The notes under the pieces were generated by a model. That model was not told the origin of the DNA. It saw only the letters and a list, made by a program, of their open reading frames with translations, and did no database searches. The translations under genes and the position numbers were made by a program. Positions 8,102 through 16,581 of a DNA stretch of 64,000 nucleotides are shown here, piece after piece. The first letter of the stretch is position 1. Each line of letters begins with the position of its first letter. Source of the stretch: Clavibacter sepedonicus (GTDB lineage: Bacteria > Actinomycetota > Actinomycetes > Actinomycetales > Microbacteriaceae); assembly GCF_000069225.1 (NCBI RefSeq), contig NC_010407.1, forward strand, positions 1,860,001 through 1,924,000. The letters run 5' to 3'.

Positions 8102-8572
8102 ATGGACTGCACTTTTTCGCGGGTCGACTGGGACGACATCGACGCGACCTCCCTCCGCGCCGCCCAGCGCGCCGAGCTCGACCTCCGCTACGGCGGCGAC
8201 CTGGAGCCCGGGACGAAGCCGACGGCTGCCGACATGGCCGCGTTCCTCGTGGCGCGCGACGCGGCAGGCGCGCCCGTCGGCTGCGGCGGGATCCGGATGC
8301 TCGGCGACCGCGGCGACGGGACCCCGTGGGCGGAGCTGAAGCGCATGTACGTGGTGCCCGCCGCCCGCGGGACGGGCGTCGCGACGGCCCTTCTCCGCAC
8401 CCTGGAGGAGACGGCCCGGGAGCTCGGCGTGGTCGACCTGGTGCTCGAGACCGGACCCGAGCAGCCCGACGCCATGCGGTTCTACGTCCGCGAGGGCTGG
8501 ACCGAGATCCCCCGCTTCGGCGCCTACGCCGACTCCGAGGGCTCGCGCTGCTACGCGCTGACGCTCGCGTGA
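8102..8572 (+). CDS. GNAT N-acetyltransferase
   Basis: 156-residue cytosolic acetyltransferase. Beta-strand 4 and the acetyl-CoA loop read ELKRMYVVPAARGTGVATALL, followed by LVLETGPEQPDAMRFYVREGW, typical of small GNAT enzymes; the substrate is unknown. The ATG at 8102 follows CAGGAT by six bases, a possible weak -10 for a leaderless message. Its TGA overlaps the GTG of the downstream prenyltransferase (GTGA), so the two are co-translated, although a functional link is not evident. Confidence 0.85.
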   Translation: MDCTFSRVDWDDIDATSLRAAQRAELDLRYGGDLEPGTKPTAADMAAFLVARDAAGAPVGCGGIRMLGDRGDGTPWAELKRMYVVPAARGTGVATALLRTLEETARELGVVDLVLETGPEQPDAMRFYVREGWTEIPRFGAYADSEGSRCYALTLA

Positions 8573-9414
8573 TCCGCCGGCTCCGGCTCCTCGCGCTCTC
8601 CTCGCACCCGGGGCCGACGGCCACCGTCACGGTGCTGGCGGGCGGGCTCGCCGTCGCGCTCGGCTACGGGCCCGGGCGCGTGGCCGCTGTGGCGCTGGCC
8701 GTGCTGCTCGGCCAGCTGTCCATCGGGCTCTCCAACGACTGGATCGACGCCGAGCGCGACCGCAGCGTCGCCCGCGCGGACAAGCCCGTCGCGCGCGGCG
8801 AGGTCGCGGTCGGGCACGTGCGGGCGGCCGCCCTCGCGACGGCGGCGGCGTGCTTCGTCTCATCGGCCGCGCTCGGGCCGGCTTTCCTCCTGGCGCACGC
8901 TGTGCTGGTGGGTGCGGGCTGGGCCTACAACGCCGGCCTCAAGCGGACCGCCGTGAGCGTGGTGCCGTTCGTCGTGGCCTTCGGGATCCTGCCGACGGTG
9001 GTGGCCCTCGGGGCGGCGGATCCGGTGCCCGCGGCCGCGTGGGCCATGGCGACGGGTGCGGTGCTCGGCGTCTCCATCCACTTCACCAACGTGCTGCCCG
9101 ACCTCGAGGACGACGCCCGCACCGGAGTGCGCGGCCTGCCGCACCGGCTGGGGCGCGTGCCGTCGGGCCTCGTCGCGTTCGGGGCGCTCGCGCTCGGCGC
9201 GGTGGTCGTGGCCGTCGGCCCCGTGCTCGCGGATCCCGCGCACGCCGTCACGCCGCTCGCCGTGGCGGGGCTCGTCGTCACGCTGGGCATCGCCGCGTGG
9301 GGCGCCGTGCGCGTCGTGACCCGCCCGCCGGGCCGCCTGCTGTTCCAGCTGATCATGGCGGCGTCGCTGCTGCTCGTCGCCCAGATCGCGCTGAACGCGA
9401 CGCGGCTCACCTGA
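8569..9414 (+). CDS. UbiA-family prenyltransferase
   Basis: 281-residue polytopic membrane protein of the UbiA superfamily, which transfers isoprenoid chains to aromatic or quinone acceptors. Both aspartate-rich motifs are visible: NDWIDAERDR near residue 60 and NVLPDLEDD near 180; they bind the Mg-diphosphate of the prenyl donor. About eight hydrophobic segments. The GTG start at 8569 overlaps the upstream gene; the frame upstream belongs to other reading. The gene converges with, and overlaps by 8 bp, the FAD monooxygenase of a type III PKS operon, so prenylation of the PKS product is a reasonable but unproven role. Menaquinone or other lipid quinone synthesis is the alternative. Confidence 0.85.
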   Translation: MIRRLRLLALSSHPGPTATVTVLAGGLAVALGYGPGRVAAVALAVLLGQLSIGLSNDWIDAERDRSVARADKPVARGEVAVGHVRAAALATAAACFVSSAALGPAFLLAHAVLVGAGWAYNAGLKRTAVSVVPFVVAFGILPTVVALGAADPVPAAAWAMATGAVLGVSIHFTNVLPDLEDDARTGVRGLPHRLGRVPSGLVAFGALALGAVVVAVGPVLADPAHAVTPLAVAGLVVTLGIAAWGAVRVVTRPPGRLLFQLIMAASLLLVAQIALNATRLT

Positions 9415-10597
9415 CGCGGGCGCCCGCGTCCCGGCCCATGGCGTAGACCGAGGCGAGCCCGGCCGCCGCGGGCGAGGCGAGCACCGCGCGGAGCCCGGCG
9501 TCGCGCACGAGCCGCGTGAGCCCGCGCACGGGTCGACCCAGCGCGGTGTTGATCTCCGACTGCACGGCCGCGCGGCGCGCGCTGGCGAGCCGGTCGCGCT
9601 CCCAGCGGGCGAGGCGCACGGCATCCGGCACGCCGCGGCGCGTGCGGACGGCGTCGACGAGGATCGGCGCGAGGGCGTCCGCGTCGAGCCAGCCGAGGTT
9701 CATCCCCTGCCCGCCGATGGGGCTGATCTCGTGGGCCGCGTCGCCGATGAGCACGGCGCGCCGGGCGACCATGCGGTGCGCGAGGCGGCGGCGCACCCCG
9801 AAGCCGCTCACCGGATCCAGCTCCGCGGTCGACACGACGTGGCCGGTGCGCTCCCCCACCGCGCGCGCGAGGACGGTCGCCGGATCCCCGTCGCGCTCCC
9901 CCTCCCGGAGGCCCACGACGAAGCGCCGCATGCCGCCCGGCAGCGGGAAGGACTCGACCACGCCGTCCGGGTGCAGCGTGACGACGGCGTCGTCGCCCGC
10001 GTCCGTGCGGTCGGGCGCGTCGCCCATGAGGAAGCGGTCGGGCAGCGGCCGCTCGTCGACGCCGATCCCGAGGAGCCCGCGGACCGCGCCGCGCGTGCCG
10101 TCCGCGCCGATCACGAGGGACGCGGTGACCTCGACGGTCGCGCCGTCGGCGTCCCGCCCGGTCGCGCGGACGACGCCGTCCGGCAGGCCGACGGGATCCG
10201 CGTCGAGCCCCGTGAGCGTCACTCCTCGGTGCAGCGCGCCCGGCGCGAGTCCCGTCAGGCGCCTGGCGAGGATCGCCTCCGTGCGCCACTGCGGCAGCGC
10301 CGCGACGTAGGGGTGCGTCGTCGATACGCGGGCGAACGAGACGCGTCCGAGCTCCCCGCGCGGCCCCATCGCGATGCCCCGGCGGACGAGGACCGCCTCG
10401 GCGACCATCTCCTCCGCCACGCCCAGCCTGTCGAACGCGTCGAGCGACGGCGCGTGGATCCCGATGGCCCGCGACAGCCGGGCCGGCATCGGCCGCGCCT
10501 CCCACACGCGCACGTCGAGCCCGGCCTGCGCGAGGAGCGCGGCGAGGTGGATCCCCACGGGCCCGCCTCCCACGATCAGCGCGTCGACGCGTGTCAT
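9407..10597 (-). CDS. FAD-dependent aromatic monooxygenase (SrsC-like)
   Basis: 396-residue flavoprotein hydroxylase of the PHBH class. The N-terminal Rossmann motif VDALIVGGGPVGIHLAALLAQAGLDVRVWEA binds the ADP moiety (shown in parts here), a mid-protein LVIGADGTRGAVR is the DG motif, and VLIGDAAHEISPIGGQGMN is the FAD ribityl-binding GD motif. It is third in a PKS-methyltransferase-monooxygenase operon in the same order as srsABC of Streptomyces griseus, where the hydroxylase oxidises alkylresorcinols toward quinones. The start ATG shares one base with the upstream stop (TGATG). The substrate assignment is inference from context. Confidence 0.85.
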   Translation of the reverse strand: MTRVDALIVGGGPVGIHLAALLAQAGLDVRVWEARPMPARLSRAIGIHAPSLDAFDRLGVAEEMVAEAVLVRRGIAMGPRGELGRVSFARVSTTHPYVAALPQWRTEAILARRLTGLAPGALHRGVTLTGLDADPVGLPDGVVRATGRDADGATVEVTASLVIGADGTRGAVRGLLGIGVDERPLPDRFLMGDAPDRTDAGDDAVVTLHPDGVVESFPLPGGMRRFVVGLREGERDGDPATVLARAVGERTGHVVSTAELDPVSGFGVRRRLAHRMVARRAVLIGDAAHEISPIGGQGMNLGWLDADALAPILVDAVRTRRGVPDAVRLARWERDRLASARRAAVQSEINTALGRPVRGLTRLVRDAGLRAVLASPAAAGLASVYAMGRDAGARVR

Positions 10598-11316
10598 CAG
10601 CCCGAGCGCTCGACGGCGTCGGCCCGGCTCGCGGACGGATCGCGGACGACGAGCACGCGGAACGGGGCGGCGCCCTCGACGCGCCAGCCGGCGGGCACCC
10701 GGAGCGCGAGCTCCACGGGCGTCCAGCTGCGGCGGATCGAGCGGAGCCCGTCGACGTGCACGAACGACCCGCGGGCGACCAGCCGGGAGGCGGGTCCGTA
10801 GAGGGCGTAGGCGAGCCGGCCGCGCGCGATGTCGCTGTGGATCGCGCGGGGGGCGAGCGCGGCGGAGTCGGCGAGCAGGGCGTCGAACGCGGCGTCGTCG
10901 AGGTGGTGCAGCACGTGGTTGCTCGTCACCAGGTCGAACCGGCGGCCCTCGGCCACGAGCTCGGCGCTCGACGCGGGGCGGAACGCGACATCGGGATCCC
11001 GCGGCCGGGCGCCGGCGAAGGCCGTCGCGCGCGGATCCGGGTCGATGCCCGTGACGCGCAGCCGCAGCCCGTCGCGCCGGGCCCACCGCGCGAGGGCGAG
11101 CGGCACGTCACCTCCGCCCGAGCCGATGTCGAGGAGCGTCGTCCCCCGGTCGGCGGACAGCAGCGGGCGGATCCGGGAACGGTAGACCCCGCGCCACCCC
11201 GCGACCACGCGGTTGACGACCTGAAACCGCGCATAGGTGCGGTCGAGCGCCGCGGGATCGCAGTCCGGGTCGTCCATGAGCTCGGCGAGCCGGGCGTCGC
11301 GGCGGGAGAGGTCCAT
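10597..11316 (-). CDS. Class I SAM methyltransferase (SrsB-like)
   Basis: 239 residues. The SAM-binding motif LLDIGSGGGDVPLALARWA lies near residue 75, with the acidic end of beta-2 (VTGIDPDP) and the motif LVTSNHVLHHLDD downstream; this is the arrangement seen in small-molecule O/C-methyltransferases that act on phenolic polyketides. It sits between the type III PKS and the FAD monooxygenase, overlapping both by one base (TGATG at each junction), so the three proteins are probably made together. In the S. griseus srs operon the equivalent enzyme methylates the alkylresorcinol. The actual substrate is not shown by sequence. Confidence 0.85.
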   Translation of the reverse strand: MDLSRRDARLAELMDDPDCDPAALDRTYARFQVVNRVVAGWRGVYRSRIRPLLSADRGTTLLDIGSGGGDVPLALARWARRDGLRLRVTGIDPDPRATAFAGARPRDPDVAFRPASSAELVAEGRRFDLVTSNHVLHHLDDAAFDALLADSAALAPRAIHSDIARGRLAYALYGPASRLVARGSFVHVDGLRSIRRSWTPVELALRVPAGWRVEGAAPFRVLVVRDPSASRADAVERSG

Positions 11317-12503
11317 CAGGCGGTCCGGCGCGTCATGAGGGCCGTCTCGACCGTCAGGCCGGGACCGAACGCCATGGCGCACACCCGTCCCGCGCCGGGC
11401 CCGGATGCCGGGATCGGCGCGGGCTCCGCGACGTCCGGGCGGCCGGGCACGTCGGCCGGCGGCGTCTGGTGCAGGATCCGCCGGAGCACGAACAGCACCG
11501 TCGCGCTCGACATGTTGCCCACCTCGGCGAGCGTCGACCGGGAGGCCTCGAGCTGCGCGGGCGCGAGCACCAGCCGGTCCTCGACGCGGTCGAGGATGCT
11601 GCGGCCGCCCGGGTGGATGGCCCAGTCCTCGATCTCCGCGGGGGCGACGCCCGCGAGCGCCGGGACCTGCGCCCACAGCGGCTCGAGCGCGCCCGTGATG
11701 TGCTCGTCGATGATCTTCGGCACGTAGCTCGACAGGATCATGTCGAAGCCCTGGTCGCCGATGGTCCACGCCATGTCGTCCTCGCCCACGGGCGTGAGGA
11801 CGGTCTCGAACGCGTCGAGGTCGAGCGCGGTGGATCCGGCTGGAGCCGGTCGTGCGGTCACGATCGCGGCCGCCGCGCCGTCGCCGAAGACGGACGACGC
11901 CACGATCGTGTCGGCGTCGTCCGACGAGTGCAGGTGCAGCGAGCAGAGCTCCACGCACACGACGAGCACGACGGCGTCCGGATCGGCGGCGCAGAACTGC
12001 GAGGCCATGCGCAGCGCCGGGAACGCGCCGTAGCAGCCCATGAAGCCGAGGTGGAAGCGCTGGGTCGACGCGCCGAGCCAGAGGCCGCGCACGACGGCGT
12101 AGTCGGGTCCGGGGGCGTAGAAGCCCGTGCAGGAGACGGTGACGACGTGCGTGACGTCGGACGCCTCGATCCCCGCGGCCTCCTCGACCGCCTGGCGCGC
12201 CGCGCCGAGCAGCAGGGCGGGGGCCTCGCGGATGTACGTGTCGTTGCGCGCGCCGGTGCCCGGCGTCAGGATCCGTCCGCTCGCCCGGTCGTAGAAGACG
12301 GGTCCGCCGTCGGCGTCGTCGACGGGCGCGTCGGCGCCCGCCATCCCCGGCGCGGTGCCGAGCTCGCGGATCACCGTGTGGCGCGTGCGGATCCCCGACG
12401 CGTTGAACGCCGCCGACACGAGCCGGGTGCCGAGCCGCCCGAGCTCCGGCTGGCTGCCGAAGAGGTCGCGCACGCCGTCCTGCGCGAGGACCGTCGGCGG
12501 CAC
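11316..12503 (-). CDS. Type III polyketide synthase (alkylresorcinol/alkylpyrone type)
   Basis: 395 residues, thiolase fold. The catalytic triad is visible: Cys in VTVSCTGFYAPG, His in IHPGGRSILDR and Asn in GNMSSATVLF; the C-terminal AFGPGLTVE is the GFGPG loop. Such enzymes extend acyl-CoA starters with malonyl-CoA to resorcinols or pyrones. First gene of a three-gene operon with methyltransferase and monooxygenase. Start problem: the only normal in-frame start is the GTG at 12503, but conserved residues continue upstream (SIRSIATAV) to a CTG at 12536 that overlaps the preceding stop as CTGA; the true protein may begin there. Confidence 0.9.
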   Translation of the reverse strand: MPPTVLAQDGVRDLFGSQPELGRLGTRLVSAAFNASGIRTRHTVIRELGTAPGMAGADAPVDDADGGPVFYDRASGRILTPGTGARNDTYIREAPALLLGAARQAVEEAAGIEASDVTHVVTVSCTGFYAPGPDYAVVRGLWLGASTQRFHLGFMGCYGAFPALRMASQFCAADPDAVVLVVCVELCSLHLHSSDDADTIVASSVFGDGAAAAIVTARPAPAGSTALDLDAFETVLTPVGEDDMAWTIGDQGFDMILSSYVPKIIDEHITGALEPLWAQVPALAGVAPAEIEDWAIHPGGRSILDRVEDRLVLAPAQLEASRSTLAEVGNMSSATVLFVLRRILHQTPPADVPGRPDVAEPAPIPASGPGAGRVCAMAFGPGLTVETALMTRRTA

Positions 12504-12532
12504 CGCCGTGGCGATGGAGCGGATGGAGGCGA

Positions 12533-12982
12533 TCAGCGTCGGCCGCCGGAGACGACGGCCGCGCCGACCGCGAGCACGACGGCGACGGCACCCGCGCCGA
12601 TCGACGCGGCGACGGCCGGGTCCTTCCGGGTGAACGCGCGCGTCCGTCGGGACACGTCGTGGGCGGTGGTGCGGACGTGCGACGTGACGTCGTCGCGGAT
12701 GGCGCGGGCGCGGGCCGAGGCGTCCGCCTTCAGCTCCGAGGCGCGGGCCGCCACGTCGAGCGCGGTCTCGAGCTCCCGGACGGTGCGCGCGAGCTCGTCG
12801 CGGCCGGTCTGGATGTCGCGCTTCAGCTCCTCGGGGCTCCGCTTGGGCGCAGGCGGGATGTGCGCGCCCTGGCCCTCGGGCGCCGACTCGGCGACCGTCT
12901 TGTGCTTGCGGACCTCGCGGGCGACCGTGGTCACGGCACCCAGGACGCTCACCTCGCCGCTCGGGGACTTCTTCTTGGCCAT
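12533..12982 (-). CDS. DUF3618 domain protein with C-terminal membrane anchor
   Basis: 149 residues: a Lys-rich N-terminus (MAKKKSP), the DUF3618-type motif SPEELKRDIQTGRDELARTV near 70, a long charged helix likely to form a coiled coil, and one hydrophobic helix at the C-terminus (AASIGAGAVAVVLAVGAA). Members are small membrane-associated actinobacterial proteins of unknown function. The ATG at 12982 has AGGAG at a good distance. The stop lies next to a possible CTG start of the type III PKS, so the genes may be coupled, which would make this the first gene of that operon. Confidence 0.8.
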   Translation of the reverse strand: MAKKKSPSGEVSVLGAVTTVAREVRKHKTVAESAPEGQGAHIPPAPKRSPEELKRDIQTGRDELARTVRELETALDVAARASELKADASARARAIRDDVTSHVRTTAHDVSRRTRAFTRKDPAVAASIGAGAVAVVLAVGAAVVSGGRR

Positions 12983-13058
12983 GCGCGGGCTCCTGCGCTC
13001 GTCGATCGTGCGGGTGGATCCATTCTGCTCCGTCGGGCCGCGCGCGGGCACCGACGGC

Positions 13059-13092
13059 GCGAGGGGCCGGCGCTGGTGCGTCGGCCCCTCGC
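13059..13092. terminator. Hairpin terminator of the opuC operon
   Basis: Perfect 11-bp inverted repeat GCGAGGGGCCG (13059-13069) / CGGCCCCTCGC (13082-13092), 12-base loop, directly downstream of the substrate-binding protein gene on the minus strand. Confidence 0.7.
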
Positions 13093-13125
13093 GGGTGCCG
13101 GGCGTCGCCGCCCGGCCGGCACCTC

Positions 13126-14052
13126 CTAGAAGAGGGCCTTCTCCTTGAGCCAGTCGGCGGCGATGGCGGCCGGCTCGGCCTTCTCGTCGCCCTGGTTGCG
13201 GCGGTTCATCTTGGTGAGGTCCTCGGTGGTCAGCGCGGCCGACACCTTGTCGAGGATCGCCGTGACGTCGGGGTTCATCTTCGCGGTCTTGACGAGCGGC
13301 ACGACGTTCTGCGCCTTGATGAGGTTCTCGGGGTCCTCGAGCGTGACGAAGCCGTTGTCGAGGATCGACGGCGTGGTCGAGTAGATGTTCGCCATGTCGA
13401 CCTGGCCGTCGAGAAGCGCCTTGACGGTGTTGGGGCCGCCCTGGTCCTCGATGGTGACGAGGCTCGCGTCGATGCCGTACGTGCCCGTGAGGCCGGGGAT
13501 CCCGTACTCGCGCTCGCCCAGCACCGCACCGCCGCCGACGCGGACGGTCTTGTCCTTGAGGTCGGAGAGGCTCGTCACGCCGTTGGCCGCGGAGTACTCC
13601 TTGGTGACGTTGTACGAGTCCTTGTCCTCGGCGGGCGACTCGTCGAGCACCTCGAAGCCGTCCGGCAGCGCGGCGCCGAGCGCCGCGTAGACGTCGTCGC
13701 TGGAGGTCGCCGTCGACTCGTCGTCGTACGCGGCGAGCAGGTTGCCCGTGTACTCGGGGATGAGGTCGATGGACCCCTCCTCGAGCGCCTTGAGGTAGAC
13801 CTCGCGCTCGCCGATCTGCAGGTTGCGCGTGACCTTCACGTCGTTGGCCTCGAGGGCCTGCGCGTAGACCTCGGCGAGGATGACGTTCTCACCGAACGCG
13901 GCCGAGCCCACGGAGATCGTGTCGGTGGGCGCGGCGGAGGCCGAGCCGCCCGAGGTGTCGAGGGGGTCGCCGGACGAGCAGCCGGCGAGGGCCATTGCGG
14001 TGCCCAGCGCGACGGTGCCGACGAGGAGCCGGCGGGTGATGCTGTGGGTCAT
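13126..14052 (-). CDS. opuCC: Osmoprotectant ABC transporter substrate-binding lipoprotein
   Basis: 308-residue OpuAC/ProX-type binding protein for glycine betaine, choline or related quaternary amines. It has an N-terminal signal with twin arginines and a lipobox LAGC (Cys25), so it should be lipid-anchored outside the membrane. The mature part begins with DTISVGSAAFGENVILAEVYAQ and includes IPEYTGNLL and a GGAVLGEREYG stretch, common to this family. Last gene of a four-gene operon (ATPase, permease, permease, binding protein). The ATG at 14052 is preceded by AAAGGAA. The ligand cannot be decided from sequence. Confidence 0.9.
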   Translation of the reverse strand: MTHSITRRLLVGTVALGTAMALAGCSSGDPLDTSGGSASAAPTDTISVGSAAFGENVILAEVYAQALEANDVKVTRNLQIGEREVYLKALEEGSIDLIPEYTGNLLAAYDDESTATSSDDVYAALGAALPDGFEVLDESPAEDKDSYNVTKEYSAANGVTSLSDLKDKTVRVGGGAVLGEREYGIPGLTGTYGIDASLVTIEDQGGPNTVKALLDGQVDMANIYSTTPSILDNGFVTLEDPENLIKAQNVVPLVKTAKMNPDVTAILDKVSAALTTEDLTKMNRRNQGDEKAEPAAIAADWLKEKALF

Positions 14053-14066
14053 GTGCTGTGTTCCTT

Positions 14067-14792
14067 TCAGGGAGTGGTGCTGACCGCGGGCCTCGACGAG
14101 GTACGCGGTGAGTCGGGGGTGCGTCCTGCGGCGGCGACGACGCCGCGGGGGACGACGGCGCGCTGGACGATCGCGAAGACCGCGTCGACGACGAGCGCGA
14201 GCGCGGTGACGAGGATCGCCGACGCCAGGAGCAGGGGGAAGTTCCGCGTGGTCAGGCCGGTGAAGATGTCGCGGCCGAGTCCGCCCAGCCCGAGGTAGGC
14301 GCCGAGCGTCACGGTGCTGATGACCTGGAGGGTCGCCGCGCGGAAGCCGCTGATCATGAGCGGGAGCGCGAGCGGGATCTCGACGCGACCCAGGATCTGC
14401 GTCTCCGTCATCCCGACTGCGCGCGCCGCGTCGATCGCCGAGCGGTCCACGGCCTGCACGCCGGAGTACACGCCGGCCAGCAGCGGTGGGATGCCGAGGA
14501 GCGAGAACGTCAGGATCGGTCCGGTGAGGCCAATGCCGAAGAGCAGGCCGAGCAGGACAAGGACGCCGAGGGTGGGCAGCGCGCGGAGGCCGTCCGAGAA
14601 CGCCACGGCCACGTTGCGGCCGCGGCCGGTGTGCCCGATGTAGAGGCCAGCGGGCACGGCGATGATGGCGGCGACGCCCATCGAGAGGGCGGTGTACCCC
14701 ACGTGCTCGAGCAGGCGCGTGCCGTACCCGGTCGGACCCGCCCATCGCGAGGCGTCGAGGAGGAGGGCGAGGGCCTCGGCGAAGAGGTTCAC
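14067..14792 (-). CDS. opuCD: Osmoprotectant ABC transporter permease
   Basis: 241-residue inner-membrane permease. The binding-protein-dependent transport motif that contacts the ATPase reads AIDAARAVGMTETQILGRVEIPLALP, seen here around residue 135; about five to six hydrophobic helices surround it. It pairs with the other permease encoded immediately upstream. The GTG start at 14792 overlaps that gene's stop (GTGA), evidence for coupling. The C-terminal 30 residues are Pro/Ser-rich and probably disordered. Confidence 0.9.
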   Translation of the reverse strand: MNLFAEALALLLDASRWAGPTGYGTRLLEHVGYTALSMGVAAIIAVPAGLYIGHTGRGRNVAVAFSDGLRALPTLGVLVLLGLLFGIGLTGPILTFSLLGIPPLLAGVYSGVQAVDRSAIDAARAVGMTETQILGRVEIPLALPLMISGFRAATLQVISTVTLGAYLGLGGLGRDIFTGLTTRNFPLLLASAILVTALALVVDAVFAIVQRAVVPRGVVAAAGRTPDSPRTSSRPAVSTTP

Positions 14793-15487
14793 GAAGCACT
14801 CGCATCCGTGACGAGCGCGGCACGTCGGGCCGAGCGGCTCCTCGCACGCAGGGACGGTTGGGTGGACCAGGGCATGAGGAGCCTCCCGGCCAGCAGGAGG
14901 ATGAGGTCGAAGACGAGCGCGATCACGACGATGCCCACGATTCCGGTGATGATCTCCGTGTAGAACTGGCGCCGGTACCCGCTGAGGATCATGGTCCCGA
15001 GGCTCAGGATCCCCGACAGCGAACCGACCGTCACCATGCTCACGGTGCTGACGGAGACGACGCGGAGTCCGGCGAGGAGCACGGGTCCCGCGAGCGGCAG
15101 CTCGACCCGCCAGAAGCGCGCCCATCCGGCGTACCCCATGGCCGTCGCGGACTGCTTGACATCCTCAGAGACCGAGGCGAGCGCGTCCGAGGTGATGCGG
15201 ATCATGAGCGCTACGGCGTACACGGTGAGGGCGACCACGACGTTGCGCGGATCGAGGATGTTGGTGCCGATGATCGCCGGCATCGCGAGCAGGAGCGCGA
15301 TCGACGGGATCGTGTAGAGCGCTCCACCGACGGTGAGCAGGGCGCCACGGGTGCGCCGGTACCGGTTGGCGAGCCAGCCGAGCGGCAGCGAGATGACGAG
15401 CCCGAGGAGGACGGGCGGCGCGGCCAGCGCGACGTGCGCGACGGCCAGGTCGAGCACCGTGCCGATGTTGGCGAGGACCCAGTTCAC
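14789..15487 (-). CDS. opuCB: Osmoprotectant ABC transporter permease
   Basis: 232-residue permease with about six hydrophobic segments. The ATPase-contact loop reads ASVSEDVKQSATAMGYAGW...VELPLAGPVLL, and LYTIPSIALLLAMP is a family hallmark near residue 60. Together with the second permease it forms the membrane channel of the OpuC-like importer. The GTG start at 15487 overlaps the stop of the ATPase gene (GTGA), so three of the four operon genes are joined by the same four-base overlap. Confidence 0.9.
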   Translation of the reverse strand: MNWVLANIGTVLDLAVAHVALAAPPVLLGLVISLPLGWLANRYRRTRGALLTVGGALYTIPSIALLLAMPAIIGTNILDPRNVVVALTVYAVALMIRITSDALASVSEDVKQSATAMGYAGWARFWRVELPLAGPVLLAGLRVVSVSTVSMVTVGSLSGILSLGTMILSGYRRQFYTEIITGIVGIVVIALVFDLILLLAGRLLMPWSTQPSLRARSRSARRAALVTDASAS

Positions 15488-16389
15488 GCGGGTCCCGCAC
15501 CCTGCGCCTGGGCACCGGGGGCGTGCGCGGCCCCCGCCTCGGTCGGAGCGGATGCGGATCGGGCTGCGGAGCGCCCCTCGTCGTCGAGCACGCCCACGAG
15601 GCGGCCGTCGCGGTCGACGAGCACCTGTCCCGTGCCGGTGTCCTCGACGTGCAGCGCGCGCTTGCCCTTGTCGGCGCCCACGAAGTCGCGGACGAAGTCG
15701 TTCGCCGGGTTCGAGAGGATCTCCTGCGGCGTGCCCTGCTGGGCGATGCGGCCGCCCTTCTCGAGGATCACGACCTGGTCGCCGAGCAGGAACGCCTCGT
15801 CGATGTCGTGCGTCACGAAGACCACGGTCTTGTCGAGCTGCGTGCGCAGGCGGATGAGCTCCTGCTGGAGGTCGTCGCGCACGAGCGGGTCGACCGCGCC
15901 GAACGGCTCGTCCATGAGCAGGATGTTCGGATCCACCGCGAGGCCGCGGGCGACGCCCACGCGCTGCTGCTGGCCGCCGGAGAGCTGCGACGGGTAGCGG
16001 TCGGCCATCGACCGGTCGAGGCCCACGGTGTCCATCAGCTTCAGGGCGCCCTCGCGCGCGGTCCGCTTGTCGACGCCGGTGAGGCGCGGCACGGTCGCGA
16101 TGTTGTCGACGACCTTGCGGTGCGGGAGGAGGCCGGAGTTCTGCATCACGTAGCCGATGCTGCGCCGGAGCTTCACGGCGTCCTGGCTGGCGATGTCGGT
16201 GCCGTCGATCTCGATGCGACCGGACGTCGGCTCGACCATCCGGTTGATCATGCGCATGAGGGTCGTCTTGCCGCAGCCCGAGGATCCGACGAGGACCGTC
16301 GTGGTCTGCGAGGGGACGACGAGGCTGAAGTCCTCGATCGCGAGCGTGCCGTCCGGGTACTGCTTGCGGACGTGGTGGAACTCGATCAT
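15484..16389 (-). CDS. opuCA: Osmoprotectant ABC transporter ATP-binding protein
   Basis: 301-residue ATPase energising the osmoprotectant importer. Walker A is GSSGCGKTT (near 38), Q-loop YVMQNSGLLPH, signature LSGGQQQRVGVARGL, Walker B ILLMDEPFGAVD and switch VTHDIDEA. After the ATPase core there is only a short CBS-like segment (VLVDRDGRLVGVLDD) and a low-complexity tail, shorter than the two full CBS domains found in many OpuCA proteins, so ionic-strength sensing may be reduced or done otherwise. The ATG at 16389 has GAGGAA upstream; a 15-bp palindrome lies just before it. Confidence 0.92.
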   Translation of the reverse strand: MIEFHHVRKQYPDGTLAIEDFSLVVPSQTTTVLVGSSGCGKTTLMRMINRMVEPTSGRIEIDGTDIASQDAVKLRRSIGYVMQNSGLLPHRKVVDNIATVPRLTGVDKRTAREGALKLMDTVGLDRSMADRYPSQLSGGQQQRVGVARGLAVDPNILLMDEPFGAVDPLVRDDLQQELIRLRTQLDKTVVFVTHDIDEAFLLGDQVVILEKGGRIAQQGTPQEILSNPANDFVRDFVGADKGKRALHVEDTGTGQVLVDRDGRLVGVLDDEGRSAARSASAPTEAGAAHAPGAQAQGAGPA

Positions 16390-16403
16390 GGGTGGCTCAT
16401 TCC

Positions 16404-16418
16404 TCGTAGTCACTACGA
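16404..16418. promoter_or_regulatory. Palindrome TCGTAG-TCA-CTACGA in the opuC leader
   Basis: Perfect 6-bp arms around a 3-base centre, adjoining the ribosome-binding site of the first opuC gene. It could be an operator for a dimeric repressor or a small leader hairpin. A -10-like TAGTGT lies at 16436-16441 on the minus strand. Confidence 0.35.
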
Positions 16419-16581
16419 ATCGACACTTGCCAGGCACACTAGCGAACCACGACCGCGGCGGAACGGTCGCACCGGGCCGTCCCCTGACGCCACTTCGTAA
16501 CAAATGGATGCTTCCGCGGATAGCCCCCGCATGCCGCGGGCGCGTCGGTCGGCGTCGGGTGCGTCGGCCAGGATGGAGGGC

